Source: Jiangella gansuensis DSM 44835 (GTDB lineage: Bacteria; Actinomycetota; Actinomycetes; Jiangellales; Jiangellaceae). Taken from it: a DNA stretch of 64,000 bases. Shown in pieces: positions 47,587-56,269 of the stretch. Below the pieces are notes generated by a model. It did not search any database. It was not told the DNA's origin and saw nothing but the letters and a program-made list of their open reading frames with translations. The DNA lies in contig NZ_KI911782.1 in NCBI RefSeq assembly GCF_000515395.1, forward strand, positions 1,775,090 to 1,839,089, in the 5' to 3' direction. Every line of letters starts with the position of its first letter. Positions within the stretch are counted from its first letter, which is position 1. The position numbers and the translations under genes are program-made.

Positions 47587-48399
47587 TCACTGCCGGATGC
47601 CGGTCACCAGGACACTTCCGGCGCTGGAGAACGCCCTGATCTCGTGCCGGGCTCCGGACACGGTCGGCACCTCCACTCGGGCGTCGCCGATGCTGGAGTC
47701 GGTCTCCACGTCGTAGCGGACGTCGTCGGGGACCTCCACGGTGACGTCGCCGGCGCTGGACTCGGCGTCGAGCGACGTCGGCGCGCTGGTCGCGGAGACG
47801 TACACCGGTCCGGCGCTCGACGTGGCCTTGACCACGGACCCGTCCACGCCGTTCAGGTCGACTGAGCCGGCCGCCGAGTGGGCGGTGATCGGTCCGTGAT
47901 GGTCGGTCACCTGCACGTCGCCCGCGCTGGATTCCAGTACTGCCTCCGCGTGCAACCCCGACACCGACAGGGTTCCCGCCGACACCTCCGCCACGACGAC
48001 GGCGTCGGCCGGCACGGTGATCGTCACGTCGGACTGGCACCACAGGCCCAGGAACACGCCGGAGTCGCAGCCGCCGGTCACCGTCAACGTCGACCCGCTC
48101 ACAGCGTCCTCGATGCCGCCGTCGCGCATCCACCCCGACCGCGCCGAGAAGCCCAGGCTCGTCTCGCCGTTCTGCGACCCGACGATCTGGACCCGCCCCG
48201 ACGCCACCGTCACCTCGACCCGGGTGATGGATTCGGACAAGGTGACGGTTTCGCTGGAGTGGGTGACCCAGTACAGGGCGGTCAGGCCCGCGAACCCGAC
48301 GGCGACGACAGCAGCCACCGACAGGCCGCGTCGCACCGGCCGGCCGACCGCACGTTCGACAGCTCGCCGGATCGGTCTCGCCCCTGCGTCGTTGACCAT
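47587..48399 (-). CDS. DUF4097 family beta-strand repeat protein
   Basis: A 270-aa membrane-anchored protein: a basic N-terminus, one hydrophobic helix (LSVAAVVAVGFAGLTALYWV, ~26-45), then an extracytoplasmic right-handed beta-helix made of repeated SSAGDVxV/SAAGSVxL turns (ESSAGDVQV, HSAAGSVDL, SSAGPVYV, ESSAGDVTV, SSIGDARV, SSAGSVLV). This pattern is typical of DUF4097. In other bacteria such proteins act in envelope stress, but no partner is seen here. Confidence 0.85.
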   Translation of the reverse strand: MVNDAGARPIRRAVERAVGRPVRRGLSVAAVVAVGFAGLTALYWVTHSSETVTLSESITRVEVTVASGRVQIVGSQNGETSLGFSARSGWMRDGGIEDAVSGSTLTVTGGCDSGVFLGLWCQSDVTITVPADAVVVAEVSAGTLSVSGLHAEAVLESSAGDVQVTDHHGPITAHSAAGSVDLNGVDGSVVKATSSAGPVYVSATSAPTSLDAESSAGDVTVEVPDDVRYDVETDSSIGDARVEVPTVSGARHEIRAFSSAGSVLVTGIRQ

Positions 48400-48553
48400 G
48401 CCGCCTACGTTAGGTCCGGACGCCCGTCCCGCGGTTCCGACTCGATGACGAACGCCCCCTGATTCCGCGACCAGGGTCCACCCTGACCCCGGACGCCCGA
48501 AGCGCGCCCGCCCAGGCCGCGACCGCCGGCCCAGACCCCGACCGCCGCCCCGG

Positions 48554-49711
48554 CTACGGCGACAGTGTCAGCCGGAGGATCCTGTCGTCACCGGCCTGCG
48601 GTTCGCCGCGCCCGTCGGTGTTGTTGGTCAGCACCCACAGGGTCCCGTCGGGGGCGACGACGACGTCCCGCAGCCGCCCGTAGTCCTCCACGAACGCCAC
48701 CGGAGTGCCGGCCGTGCCATCGACGTACGGCACCTGCCACAGCCGCTCGCCACGCAGTGCGGCGACGAAGAAGGTGTCGCGGACGTAGGCCAGCCCGCTC
48801 GGCGACGCCTCGGAGGTGGGGCGCCATTCGACGACGGGGTCGACGTACTCGTCGCCGTCCGCGATCCCCTCCACGAACGGCCAGCCGTAGTTCGCGCCGG
48901 GCTCGATGCGGTTGAGTTCGTCGGCGGCGCGGTCGCCGAACTCGGACGCCCACAGTTGGCCGTCGTCGTCGAAGGTGAGGCCTTCGATGTTTCGGTGGCC
49001 GTATGACCAGACCGGGGAGCCGGGGAAGGGGTTGTCGGGCGGCACCTCACCGGCTGGGGTGATGCGCAGGACCTTGCCGCCGAGGCTCTCGAGGTCCTGG
49101 GCGTCGTCGGGGTTGCCGCTCTCTCCGGTGGCGACGTAGAGCATGCCGTCGGGTCCGAAGGCGAGCCGGCCGCCGTCGTGCCTGGTGCCGGCGGGGATGC
49201 CGTCGAGCACGACCTCGAACGGCCCGAGCGCGCCGTCGGCGTAGGTGGTGCGTTGCACGACGTTCTGCGAACCCATGGTCGCGTACACGTACAGCGTGGT
49301 CGGCGACGCCGGGTCGAACGCGATACCCAGCAGGCCGCCCTCGCCTTCGCCGTCGACGCCGGGGACGGGCCCCACCGGGGTGACCGAACCGGTGTCGTCG
49401 ACCAGCACGATGGTGCCTTCGTCGCGTTGTGTCACCAGCGCGCTGCCGTCGGGCAGGAACGCGATGCTCCACGGCGCGTCCAGGCCCGTGACGATCTCTT
49501 CGACGGCGGTCGGGCTGACCGGGCCCGGGTCGGGGACCGGCGACGACGGCGGCGGCGGGCTACCGGTGTCCAGCGACGGAGACGGCGACGACGTCGACGG
49601 GGACGGCGACTCCGACCCCTCCGGCCCGCCGGATTCGCCCTCGTCGGTCCCGCCGCAGGCGGCCAGGACGGCGACGGCGGAGACCGTGACGAGTGCTCGT
49701 CGGGCGGACAT
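48554..49711 (-). CDS. PQQ-dependent sugar dehydrogenase-like lipoprotein
   Basis: A 385-aa lipoprotein (lipobox VLAACGG, Cys ~19) with a Ser/Pro linker and a six-bladed beta-propeller of the soluble aldose/glucose dehydrogenase family: GLDAPWSIAFLPDG, GEGEGGLLGIAFDP, TRHDGGRLAFGPDGMLYVATGE, SYGHRNIEGLTF, GANYGWPFVEG. The catalytic His is expected in the HDGGRL strand region. It probably oxidises sugars at the cell surface with PQQ. ATG 49711 is in the correct context. Confidence 0.88.
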   Translation of the reverse strand: MSARRALVTVSAVAVLAACGGTDEGESGGPEGSESPSPSTSSPSPSLDTGSPPPPSSPVPDPGPVSPTAVEEIVTGLDAPWSIAFLPDGSALVTQRDEGTIVLVDDTGSVTPVGPVPGVDGEGEGGLLGIAFDPASPTTLYVYATMGSQNVVQRTTYADGALGPFEVVLDGIPAGTRHDGGRLAFGPDGMLYVATGESGNPDDAQDLESLGGKVLRITPAGEVPPDNPFPGSPVWSYGHRNIEGLTFDDDGQLWASEFGDRAADELNRIEPGANYGWPFVEGIADGDEYVDPVVEWRPTSEASPSGLAYVRDTFFVAALRGERLWQVPYVDGTAGTPVAFVEDYGRLRDVVVAPDGTLWVLTNNTDGRGEPQAGDDRILRLTLSP

Positions 49712-49751
49712 CGCTCCATCGTGACACGGCACGAACGGTAGGTTCGAGAGC

Positions 49752-50723
49752 ATGGTGGACGTACTCATCCCGTACCCGGCGCAGTCGCTCGCGCTGCCCC
49801 CCGGCCTCGACGTACACACGTGGGTCGGCGAGTCGACAACCACGTCCGGGCCCGAACTCCTGACCAGCGCCGACACCACCGGCATCCCGGCGCAGGACGT
49901 CCTGGACCGGGTCGAGTTCTACGTCATCCCGTACGGCTTCGCGCCGCCGGCCACCAACCTGATCGAGCGGATGCCGAAGCTGCGCGCCGTCCAGACGCTG
50001 ACCGCCGGCTACGAGCACGTCCTGCCGCACCTGCGCGACGGCCTGACCTTGTGCAACGCGCGGGGCGTGCACGACGCGAGCACCGCCGAGCTGGCCGTGA
50101 CACTCACGTTGGCGTCGCTGCGTGGCATCCCGGAGTTCGTGCGTGCGGCACCGTCGGGCGAGTGGTTGCAGGCGTGGTATGAGTCGCTGGCCGACAAGAC
50201 GGTGCTGGTGGTCGGCTACGGTGCGATCGGGCGGGCCATCGAGGCGCGGCTGCGGCCGTTCGAGTGCGACGTGCTGGCGGTCGCGCGCACCGCGCGGGAG
50301 GGCGTCGCCGGGTTCGAGTCGTTGCCGGGCCTGCTCGGCCGGGCCGACGTCGTGATCCTGATCTGCCCGCTGACCGACGAGACCCGCGGCATGGTCGACG
50401 CGCGGTTCCTGGCCGCGATGCGCGACGGTGCGCTGCTGGTGAACGTGGCGCGCGGGCCGATCGTTCGGACGGACGCGCTGGTCGAGGAGGTGCGCGCGGG
50501 CCGGCTGCGCGCCGCCATGGACGTCACCGACCCGGAGCCGCTTCCGCCGGGACATCCGCTGTGGACGTTGCCGGGCGCACTGATCTCGCCGCACGTGGGC
50601 GGGCTGTCGTCGGCGTTCCACCCGCGGGCCAAACGGCTCGTCCAGTCGCAATTGACCCGGCTCGCGGCCGGCGAGCCGCTGGCGAACGTCGTCGTCGGCG
50701 ATCCTGTCGGTGGTGAGGCGTAG
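49752..50723 (+). CDS. D-isomer-specific 2-hydroxyacid dehydrogenase family protein
   Basis: A 323-aa NAD(P)-dependent dehydrogenase of the 2-hydroxyacid family. The cofactor loop is VVGYGAIGRAIEARL (~153-167); the catalytic Arg lies in VNVARGPIV, the Glu in TDPEPLP and the His in ISPHVGG. The usual TTE motif precedes. It could reduce or oxidise glyoxylate-, hydroxypyruvate- or phosphoglycerate-type substrates; the exact substrate is not fixed by sequence. Confidence 0.9.
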   Translation: MVDVLIPYPAQSLALPPGLDVHTWVGESTTTSGPELLTSADTTGIPAQDVLDRVEFYVIPYGFAPPATNLIERMPKLRAVQTLTAGYEHVLPHLRDGLTLCNARGVHDASTAELAVTLTLASLRGIPEFVRAAPSGEWLQAWYESLADKTVLVVGYGAIGRAIEARLRPFECDVLAVARTAREGVAGFESLPGLLGRADVVILICPLTDETRGMVDARFLAAMRDGALLVNVARGPIVRTDALVEEVRAGRLRAAMDVTDPEPLPPGHPLWTLPGALISPHVGGLSSAFHPRAKRLVQSQLTRLAAGEPLANVVVGDPVGGEA

Positions 50724-50773
50724 CGTGACCTCCTGACAGCATCGAGGCTGCGCACCACGGGAGGCTGCCCGCC

Positions 50774-51865
50774 ATGAACGACGTCCTACTCGCCGTCGGT
50801 ACCAAGAAGGGTCTGTGGCTGCTGCGCAGTGCAGACCGGCGGACGTGGTCGGTCGACGGCCCGCACTTCTTCATGAACTCGGTGGCCGCCTGCGCCATCG
50901 ACACCCGGGGCGGTCGCACCCGGCTGCTGGTCGGGGCCAGCAGCTCGCACTGGGGGCCGGGGGTGTCCTGGTCCGACGACCTCGGCGCCGGCTGGACCGA
51001 GGCGCACGACGGCAGCGGCATCCGGTTCCCACCGGGCGCCGACGCGTCGGTCGAGGCGGTCTGGCAGTTGCGGCCCGACACCACCGACCGCCCGGGTGTC
51101 GTGTGGGCTGGGTCGCAGCCGTCGGCGCTGTGGCGTTCAGACGACAACGGTGAGACGTTCTCGTTGGTGGAATCGTTGTGGAACCATCCGCATCGGCCCA
51201 CGTGGGAGCCGGGCTTCGGCGGTCAGGCCATCCACACGGTGCTGCCGCATCCGAGGGACGACCAGCGGGTTCTGGTGGCCATGTCCACCGGCGGCGTCTA
51301 CGTCACCGATGACGCCGGGGCCAGCTGGAACCCGTCGAACACCGGTATCCGCGCCGACTTCCTGCCCGGCGACTCGCCCGAGTACGGCCAGTGCGTGCAC
51401 AAGGTGTCCAGGGACCCAACGGATCCGAACCGGCTCTACGCACAGAACCACGGCGGCGTCTACCGCTCCGCCGACGGTGGCTCCACGTGGGATTCGATCG
51501 CCGACGGGCTGCCCGCCGACTTCGGGTTCCCCGTCGTGGCGCATCCGCACCGCGCCGGCACCGCGTGGGTGGCACCGCTGGTGGCCGACGCTGAACGGAT
51601 ACCGCCGCGGGGGCAGTTGCAGATCTGGCGCACCGATGACGCCGGCGACACCTGGGCCCGTTCGGTCGACGGCCTGCCCGACGACTTCTACGGTGTCGTG
51701 CTGCGCGACGCGATGACCGCCGACGACGTCGACGGTGCCGTCGGCGTGTATGTCGGCACCCGCGACGGGTCGGTGTACGCCAGCGCCGACGAAGGGGAGA
51801 GCTGGACCGAAGTGATCCGGCACCTGCCCGACGTGCTCTGTGTGCGGGCGGCCGTCCTGCCGTAG
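50774..51865 (+). CDS. BNR/Asp-box repeat (sialidase-fold) protein
   Basis: A 363-aa beta-propeller protein without a signal peptide. Asp-box motifs repeat: SDDLGAGW, SDDNGETF, TDDAGASW, SADGGSTW, TDDAGDTW and SADEGESW (S-x-D-x-G-x-T-W). This fold occurs in sialidases and in many non-enzymatic propellers; the sialidase catalytic residues are not evident, so enzymatic activity should not be assumed. It may be cytosolic. A hairpin terminator follows at 51877. Confidence 0.82.
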   Translation: MNDVLLAVGTKKGLWLLRSADRRTWSVDGPHFFMNSVAACAIDTRGGRTRLLVGASSSHWGPGVSWSDDLGAGWTEAHDGSGIRFPPGADASVEAVWQLRPDTTDRPGVVWAGSQPSALWRSDDNGETFSLVESLWNHPHRPTWEPGFGGQAIHTVLPHPRDDQRVLVAMSTGGVYVTDDAGASWNPSNTGIRADFLPGDSPEYGQCVHKVSRDPTDPNRLYAQNHGGVYRSADGGSTWDSIADGLPADFGFPVVAHPHRAGTAWVAPLVADAERIPPRGQLQIWRTDDAGDTWARSVDGLPDDFYGVVLRDAMTADDVDGAVGVYVGTRDGSVYASADEGESWTEVIRHLPDVLCVRAAVLP

Positions 51866-51876
51866 GTGGACGCACG

Positions 51877-51902
51877 ACGGGGCCGACCGAAGCCGACCCC
51901 GT
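51877..51902 (+). terminator. Hairpin terminator after the BNR protein gene
   Basis: ACGGGG pairs with CCCCGT around an inner CCG/GCCG stem with a CGAA loop, 11 bp after the stop at 51865. No U-tract. Its layout (CCGAxxGAAGCCGAcCCC) resembles the ligA terminator at 24692. Confidence 0.55.
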
Positions 51903-51922
51903 TCGCTCCCTGCGGCTCGACC

Positions 51923-52072
51923 TCAGCCGAGCTGATGCAGGGCAACACCCAGAATCGAGGAGATCACCACCGCCGACGGCCAAAGATCCCGCAGGATCTG
52001 GCCGATGATCTCGGTGTGCTCACGCAGCTCTCGTAGCCTGCGTAGCGTTCCTCGCCTGTCGTTGTGGTTCAC
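51923..52072 (-). CDS. Putative 49-residue single-helix protein
   Basis: A 49-aa ORF: an Arg-rich N-terminal half (NDRRGTLRRLRELREHTEII) and a hydrophobic C-terminal helix (WPSAVVISSILGVALHQLG). The GTG start has GGGAGGAG just upstream at proper spacing, which argues for translation. No family recognised; it could be a small membrane-bound peptide. It lies between terminator hairpins with a structured upstream region. Confidence 0.5.
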   Translation of the reverse strand: MNHNDRRGTLRRLRELREHTEIIGQILRDLWPSAVVISSILGVALHQLG

Positions 52073-52264
52073 TCGGGCTCCTCCCAAGTTCTGAGGCCAC
52101 CGAGGGAACCGCGCTAACAGTCCGCCTGGTAGCCCGTCTCCGGACTACGTCGGGCGGATCCCGATGTAGTTAGCCTTTTAGCTTGACATCGGGACAGTCG
52201 CGCCGTCAACGGGGTAATCTGGTATCGGTCGGAGAAGGTGCGCTAACACCGATGATCCCGGCTG

Positions 52265-52302
52265 GGCCTCGGCGCGTTCTGTTGTGGTTCCGCGCCGGGG
52301 CC
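52265..52302 (-). terminator. Hairpin terminator at the end of the glycosidase-transporter operon
   Basis: GGCCTCGGCGCG pairs with CGCGCCGGGGCC (one G-U type mismatch) around a 14-nt loop, 55 bp past the stop of the leftward glycosidase gene. It probably ends the eight-gene transcript that starts at about 61340. Confidence 0.65.
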
Positions 52303-52357
52303 TCTCACGTCAAGGGGCGGACGCCGGCTCGCTGCCCAGCACCCCTGCCGGACGCGC

Positions 52358-54508
52358 CTACGTGACCGGCTGGTCGAGGGTTACCCGCAGGGGGCCAAGG
52401 CCTGGTGCGGCCGCGACCTGCGCGCCGTCCACCGTCACCCGCAATCCGTCCGGCTGGGAGAACGTCACGTCGACGCGTCGCCCGCCCACCCGCACACCGC
52501 TCAGAGCGAACTCCGTCAGCCCGATGTCCAGCGGGTCGACGATGAGGCCGCCAGCCTCGTCGATCTCGAGCCCGGCGACGTGCCGGACGATGAGGTCGAT
52601 GACGTAGGAGTGCAGGTAGTCGACTTCATCGCTGATCGGTTCGCCGGTGGAGCTGTCGTAGTGCTCGACGAGGTACGGGGTGCGGCCGTCGCGGTGGCGG
52701 AAGTGAAGCAGCGCGTAGGAACGCAGCAGCCGGCCGAACTCGGCGTCGTAGCGGTGCCCGAAGCGCCGGCTCGTCTCGGCGACGCCGTCGATGACGACGC
52801 TGTTGGTGTACGGCCAGGTGGGTCCGTTCCAGGAGCAGCCGTTGCGGCCTTTGACGTAGACACCGCGCCAGGAGCCCGTGGGGCTGTACACGGGGCAGTC
52901 CGGCGCCACGGACGGTAGCGGCGCGCCGGTGTCGAAGAGCGCGAGCGCGGCCTCCAACCCCGGCAGATGTGACTCGTCCACCAGGCCCGCCCAGTACGGG
53001 TAGAAGCCGACGACGTTTCGGACCATGGCCTTCTGGTCGGTCCGGTGGTGCAGGTCGTAGAAGAACCCGGTGTCGTCATCCCACTGTTTCGCCAGCACCT
53101 CGCCGGCGACGGCGTCGGCGAGAGCGTCGAACTCGTCGGAGCCACCCTGCCCCAGCAGCCGCGCCAGCCCGGCCACGCCGCGGGCGTTGCGGTAGTGGTA
53201 GACGGCCCGGTCGACCCTCTTCAGCGGGGTGTAGCCGGACCGGTCGCGGGGGTCGTCCGGATACGGGTGGAAGGCCCAGTAACTGGGCTGGTACTCCTTG
53301 CCGGTGAGGATGTGTTCGGACTCGATGGGCAGTTCGTCGCCGCCCGTGGCCAGCAGCCTGCGCTCGCCACGGAGCTGCGAGGCCAGTGACTCCAGCATCG
53401 GTGCCGCGTCCGGGAGGTCGCGGTGGACCAGCGCGAACTGGTAGCTCGCCCAGCCGAGGAAGTTCGCGTAAGCATGGAACTGCGCACCGACCGTGCGGCT
53501 GCGGTACAGCCCATCGGGATCCTGGGCCGCGCGGAGCGTCCGCCATAGCCCGGTGCCGAGCGACGAATCGGGGTGCCAGCGAATATCGAGCAGATGCATC
53601 GGGCTGGACAGCGGGATCAGCTTGCTGAACTCCCAGCCGATCGGCTCCCACGGCTGTTTGGTCATCTTGTGGGCACGGCCCTCGTAGAACAGCGGCCCGT
53701 TGAGCCCACCGAAGCGCGGCACCGCGAGGTTGTGCCGGAGCAGGAACCACCGGTACGCCCACACCCGGTCGAGGACTGGGTCGCTGCTGGTGAACGTCGG
53801 AGCGTGGTCGAACCACTCCTGATACTCGCGCACCTGCCGCTCGACGACGCCACCGACGGCGACGGCAGCGCTGCCCGTGCTGTCCGCACCGTCTGCGCCG
53901 CCCGCGCTGGGCCGGCCATCGCCCCCGGCGATCGCGTCCAGCCGCTGCTCCAGGTCCGCCGGAGCGTCGGTCTCGGCCAGCCCGAGCGCCGCCGCCACGA
54001 CGAACTCGATCCGCCGGCCCGGCGGGACCACCAATCCGGTCCACAGCAACGGCTCCGATGCTCGCACCGCCGCCATCACCGTGAAGCCGTGCCGTTCGAC
54101 GAACCGCGAGCCGGACCCGTCGGCGCCGATCCACGACGAGTCGACGGTCAGCCGGAGCGTCACCGGCTCCGGGCCGTCGTTGACCCAGACCTGCCGCGAT
54201 ACCGCGCAGTCGGACCAGGTGACGAACTTGTCCTCGGTGAACTCCACGCCGCTGGCCGACGACGCCCGGACCGACAGGTGGCTGGGCCGCCAGTCCGCCT
54301 CCCAGGGAGCCGGCAGCTCCACCCCGGTGACGGTGAAGAGCATGGGGATGTTCAGCTTGTGCACCAGGTCGATGGCGCCGACGAAGCCCGGCCGAGGCTC
54401 CAGGTAGTCGGCCCAGAGCCGGGCGCCCGTGGGGCCGAGCAGGAACGTGCCCGGCCGGGTGCGCAGACCTCGTCGGCCGGTGGCGAGGACGTCGTCGATC
54501 GACTCCAC
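52358..54508 (-). CDS. MGH1/GH63-like glycoside hydrolase
   Basis: A 716-aa (alpha/alpha)6-toroid glycosidase-like protein. N-terminal beta-rich domain (TFLLGPTGARLWADYLEPR, VFVNDGP-type strands) is followed by the barrel: AYRWFLLRHNLAVPRFGGLNGPLFYEGR, TGLWRTLRAAQDPDGLYRSRTVG, and GRNGCSWNGPTWPYTNSVVIDG, resembling GH63 and the MGH1-like domain. A His-rich loop KGRNGCSWNGPTWPY probably lines the active site. GTG 54508 starts 8 nt after the aldolase stop. No signal peptide, so it acts inside the cell on an imported glycoside. Confidence 0.8.
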   Translation of the reverse strand: MESIDDVLATGRRGLRTRPGTFLLGPTGARLWADYLEPRPGFVGAIDLVHKLNIPMLFTVTGVELPAPWEADWRPSHLSVRASSASGVEFTEDKFVTWSDCAVSRQVWVNDGPEPVTLRLTVDSSWIGADGSGSRFVERHGFTVMAAVRASEPLLWTGLVVPPGRRIEFVVAAALGLAETDAPADLEQRLDAIAGGDGRPSAGGADGADSTGSAAVAVGGVVERQVREYQEWFDHAPTFTSSDPVLDRVWAYRWFLLRHNLAVPRFGGLNGPLFYEGRAHKMTKQPWEPIGWEFSKLIPLSSPMHLLDIRWHPDSSLGTGLWRTLRAAQDPDGLYRSRTVGAQFHAYANFLGWASYQFALVHRDLPDAAPMLESLASQLRGERRLLATGGDELPIESEHILTGKEYQPSYWAFHPYPDDPRDRSGYTPLKRVDRAVYHYRNARGVAGLARLLGQGGSDEFDALADAVAGEVLAKQWDDDTGFFYDLHHRTDQKAMVRNVVGFYPYWAGLVDESHLPGLEAALALFDTGAPLPSVAPDCPVYSPTGSWRGVYVKGRNGCSWNGPTWPYTNSVVIDGVAETSRRFGHRYDAEFGRLLRSYALLHFRHRDGRTPYLVEHYDSSTGEPISDEVDYLHSYVIDLIVRHVAGLEIDEAGGLIVDPLDIGLTEFALSGVRVGGRRVDVTFSQPDGLRVTVDGAQVAAAPGLGPLRVTLDQPVT

Positions 54509-54515
54509 GGTGTGG

Positions 54516-55307
54516 TCAGGTCCGGGCGGTGTCGGTGCCGCGGGCGGTGCGGAGGTGCGCGGCCGCTGCCTGCTCCAGATGAACGAGATCGGAGCTGACG
54601 GTGGCGAACGTGAACCCCTGGCCCAGCCGGCGATGTGCGGTGGCACCGTCGGGGCTGTGGATTCCGGCCGCGATGCCGGCCGCCTCCGCTGCCGCGACGA
54701 CCTTCAGCGCGGCCTCGTCGAGCGCGTCGGCAAGCGCGGGGTCGGTGGACGACGCTCCGCCCAACGCGAGGGTTAGATCGGATGGCCCGACGTAGACGCC
54801 GTCGAGACCAGGGGTAGCGGCGATGGCCTCGACGTTGTCGAGTGCGGTCAGTGTCTCGATCATCACCGCACAGAGCACGTGTGCGTTGGCCTGCGCGGGA
54901 GCCGGCCCGATGCGAAGTCCGGCGCGCATCGGGCCGTAGCTGCGGCCGCCTTCGGGTGGATAGCGGCAGGCGCGCACCGCCGCGGCGGCGTCATCCGCGG
55001 TGTCCACGAGCGGCACGATGACGCCGTGCGCCCCGGCATCGAGCGCTTGGCCGATGTAGGTGAGGTCGTTGGCGGGGACACGCACCAGGCCGGCGCTGCG
55101 GCCGCCGGCTTCGATGGCCATCAGCGCGGCCAACCAGCCCTTGTAGTCGAGCAGGCCGTGCTGGGCATCGATGCCGACGTAGTCGTAGCCGAGGCGGGCG
55201 ATCCGCTCGGTGCCGACCGGGTTGTCCAACGCGATCCAGTACCCGATCGAGCGTTCCCGGCGGCGGATCCGTGCGACGGCGTCGAATGCGGCGGTGGTGT
55301 CTCCCAC
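54516..55307 (-). CDS. HpcH/HpaI family aldolase
   Basis: A 263-aa class II pyruvate-type aldolase. Landmarks: WIALDNPVGTERIARLGYDYVGIDAQHGLLD (catalytic Asp-His region), RVPANDLTYIGQALDAGAHGVIVPLVDTADDA (Arg), ALCAVMIETLTAL (metal Glu) and GLDGVYVGPSDLTLALG (metal Asp). It likely cleaves a 2-keto-3-deoxy sugar acid into pyruvate and an aldehyde. The GTG start has GGAGAC just upstream. It is the seventh gene of the leftward operon, followed by the glycosidase. Confidence 0.88.
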   Translation of the reverse strand: MGDTTAAFDAVARIRRRERSIGYWIALDNPVGTERIARLGYDYVGIDAQHGLLDYKGWLAALMAIEAGGRSAGLVRVPANDLTYIGQALDAGAHGVIVPLVDTADDAAAAVRACRYPPEGGRSYGPMRAGLRIGPAPAQANAHVLCAVMIETLTALDNVEAIAATPGLDGVYVGPSDLTLALGGASSTDPALADALDEAALKVVAAAEAAGIAAGIHSPDGATAHRRLGQGFTFATVSSDLVHLEQAAAAHLRTARGTDTART

Positions 55308-55321
55308 GGTGTCTCCTACTC

Positions 55322-56269
55322 TCAGCGGTTGTACGCAGGCATCGGTCCGCGCAACTCTCGGCCGACGTCGTCACAGCGTTCGACGATGTCATCGGGCAGC
55401 GGCCCGCGCGCCAGTGCCTCGAGGTTGGCCGCCAGGTGTGCTGGCCGGGACGCCCCGATCAGCACCGAGCCGACCGCGGGCCGGGAGGCCAGCCAGCGCA
55501 GCGCCAGTTCCGGTAGCCCGATGCCGGCGTCGGCCGCGATGGCCGACAAGGAGCCGACCGCCGCGAACATCCGCTCGTCCCAGTACCGCTGCCGGTACAT
55601 CGGCGACAGCTTCGAGGTGGCGAACCGGCCCTCCGCCGGTGCCGCCTCGAACGTGTACCGGCCGGACAGCAGCCCGCCGCCGAGCGGGTTGTAGACCATC
55701 GTCTCAATGCCGGTGGCCTGCGCGAACGCGATGTACTCATCGTCGATGCGGCGCGCGACCAGGTTGTACAGCTGCTGGGCGACGACGGGACCGGGCAACC
55801 CGGCCGCGGCGAACAGGTGGCGCAGTTCGGCGATCTGCCAGGCGGCGAAGTTGGAGACGCCGACCCGCCCGACCAGCCCGGCCACTACCAGCTCCGCGAG
55901 TGCCTCGACCGTCTCGGCGAACGGCGTCACCGGGTCGGGCTGGTGCAGGTAGAACAGGTCGACCCGGTCGAGCCGCAGCCGCTTCAGGCTGCCCTCCAGA
56001 CAGGACCGCAGCGCTGGCGCCGACAACGGTGCGGCGCCGCCGGCGTCCGGGTGCGGGATGCCGGCCTTGGTGGCGACGGAGAACGCCCCGGGCCGGTCGG
56101 CCAGCAGCGCGCCGAGCATCTCCTCCGTCGCGCCGCCGGCGTAGCCGTTGGCGGTGTCGAGCTCGGTGACGCCGGCGTCGCGGGCCAGGTCGAGCATGCC
56201 GGCGGCGGCGCCACGGTCGACGGTGTCGCCGAAGGTCATGGTGCCCAGGACGGGGCGGGGATCGGTCAC
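55322..56269 (-). CDS. Aldo/keto reductase
   Basis: A 315-aa TIM-barrel NAD(P)H oxidoreductase. The catalytic tetrad is visible: D in ELDTANGY, Y in NGYAGGATEE, K in VATKAG and H in FYLHQPDP. VLIGASRPAHLAANLEAL closes the cofactor site. It may oxidise or reduce a sugar or aldehyde intermediate of the pathway. The GTG start overlaps the stop of the second ABC ATPase. Confidence 0.88.
   Translation of the reverse strand: MTDPRPVLGTMTFGDTVDRGAAAGMLDLARDAGVTELDTANGYAGGATEEMLGALLADRPGAFSVATKAGIPHPDAGGAAPLSAPALRSCLEGSLKRLRLDRVDLFYLHQPDPVTPFAETVEALAELVVAGLVGRVGVSNFAAWQIAELRHLFAAAGLPGPVVAQQLYNLVARRIDDEYIAFAQATGIETMVYNPLGGGLLSGRYTFEAAPAEGRFATSKLSPMYRQRYWDERMFAAVGSLSAIAADAGIGLPELALRWLASRPAVGSVLIGASRPAHLAANLEALARGPLPDDIVERCDDVGRELRGPMPAYNR

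Larger units (their letters stand above)
51866..52357. other. 492-bp region: hairpins, one tiny ORF, otherwise no gene
   Basis: This stretch between the BNR protein and the glycosidase operon contains terminator hairpins at 51877-51902 and 52265-52302, a 49-residue minus-strand ORF, and a structured leader upstream of it: GTCCG/CGGAC at 52120-52145, CCCGATGT at 52160-52167 pairing with ACATCGGG at 52186-52193, and the 8-mer GCGCTAAC at 52111 and 52240. No other coding signal is convincing. Confidence 0.5.

Noticed and set aside
50774-51865. Annotation of the Asp-box protein as a true sialidase
   Set aside because: Asp-boxes mark the fold only; the catalytic Arg triad, Tyr and Glu of sialidases were not recognisable and there is no signal peptide.
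52183-52365. A 60-codon plus-strand frame before the glycosidase operon end
   Set aside because: It overlaps the operon terminator, shows no protein features, and lacks a convincing start.
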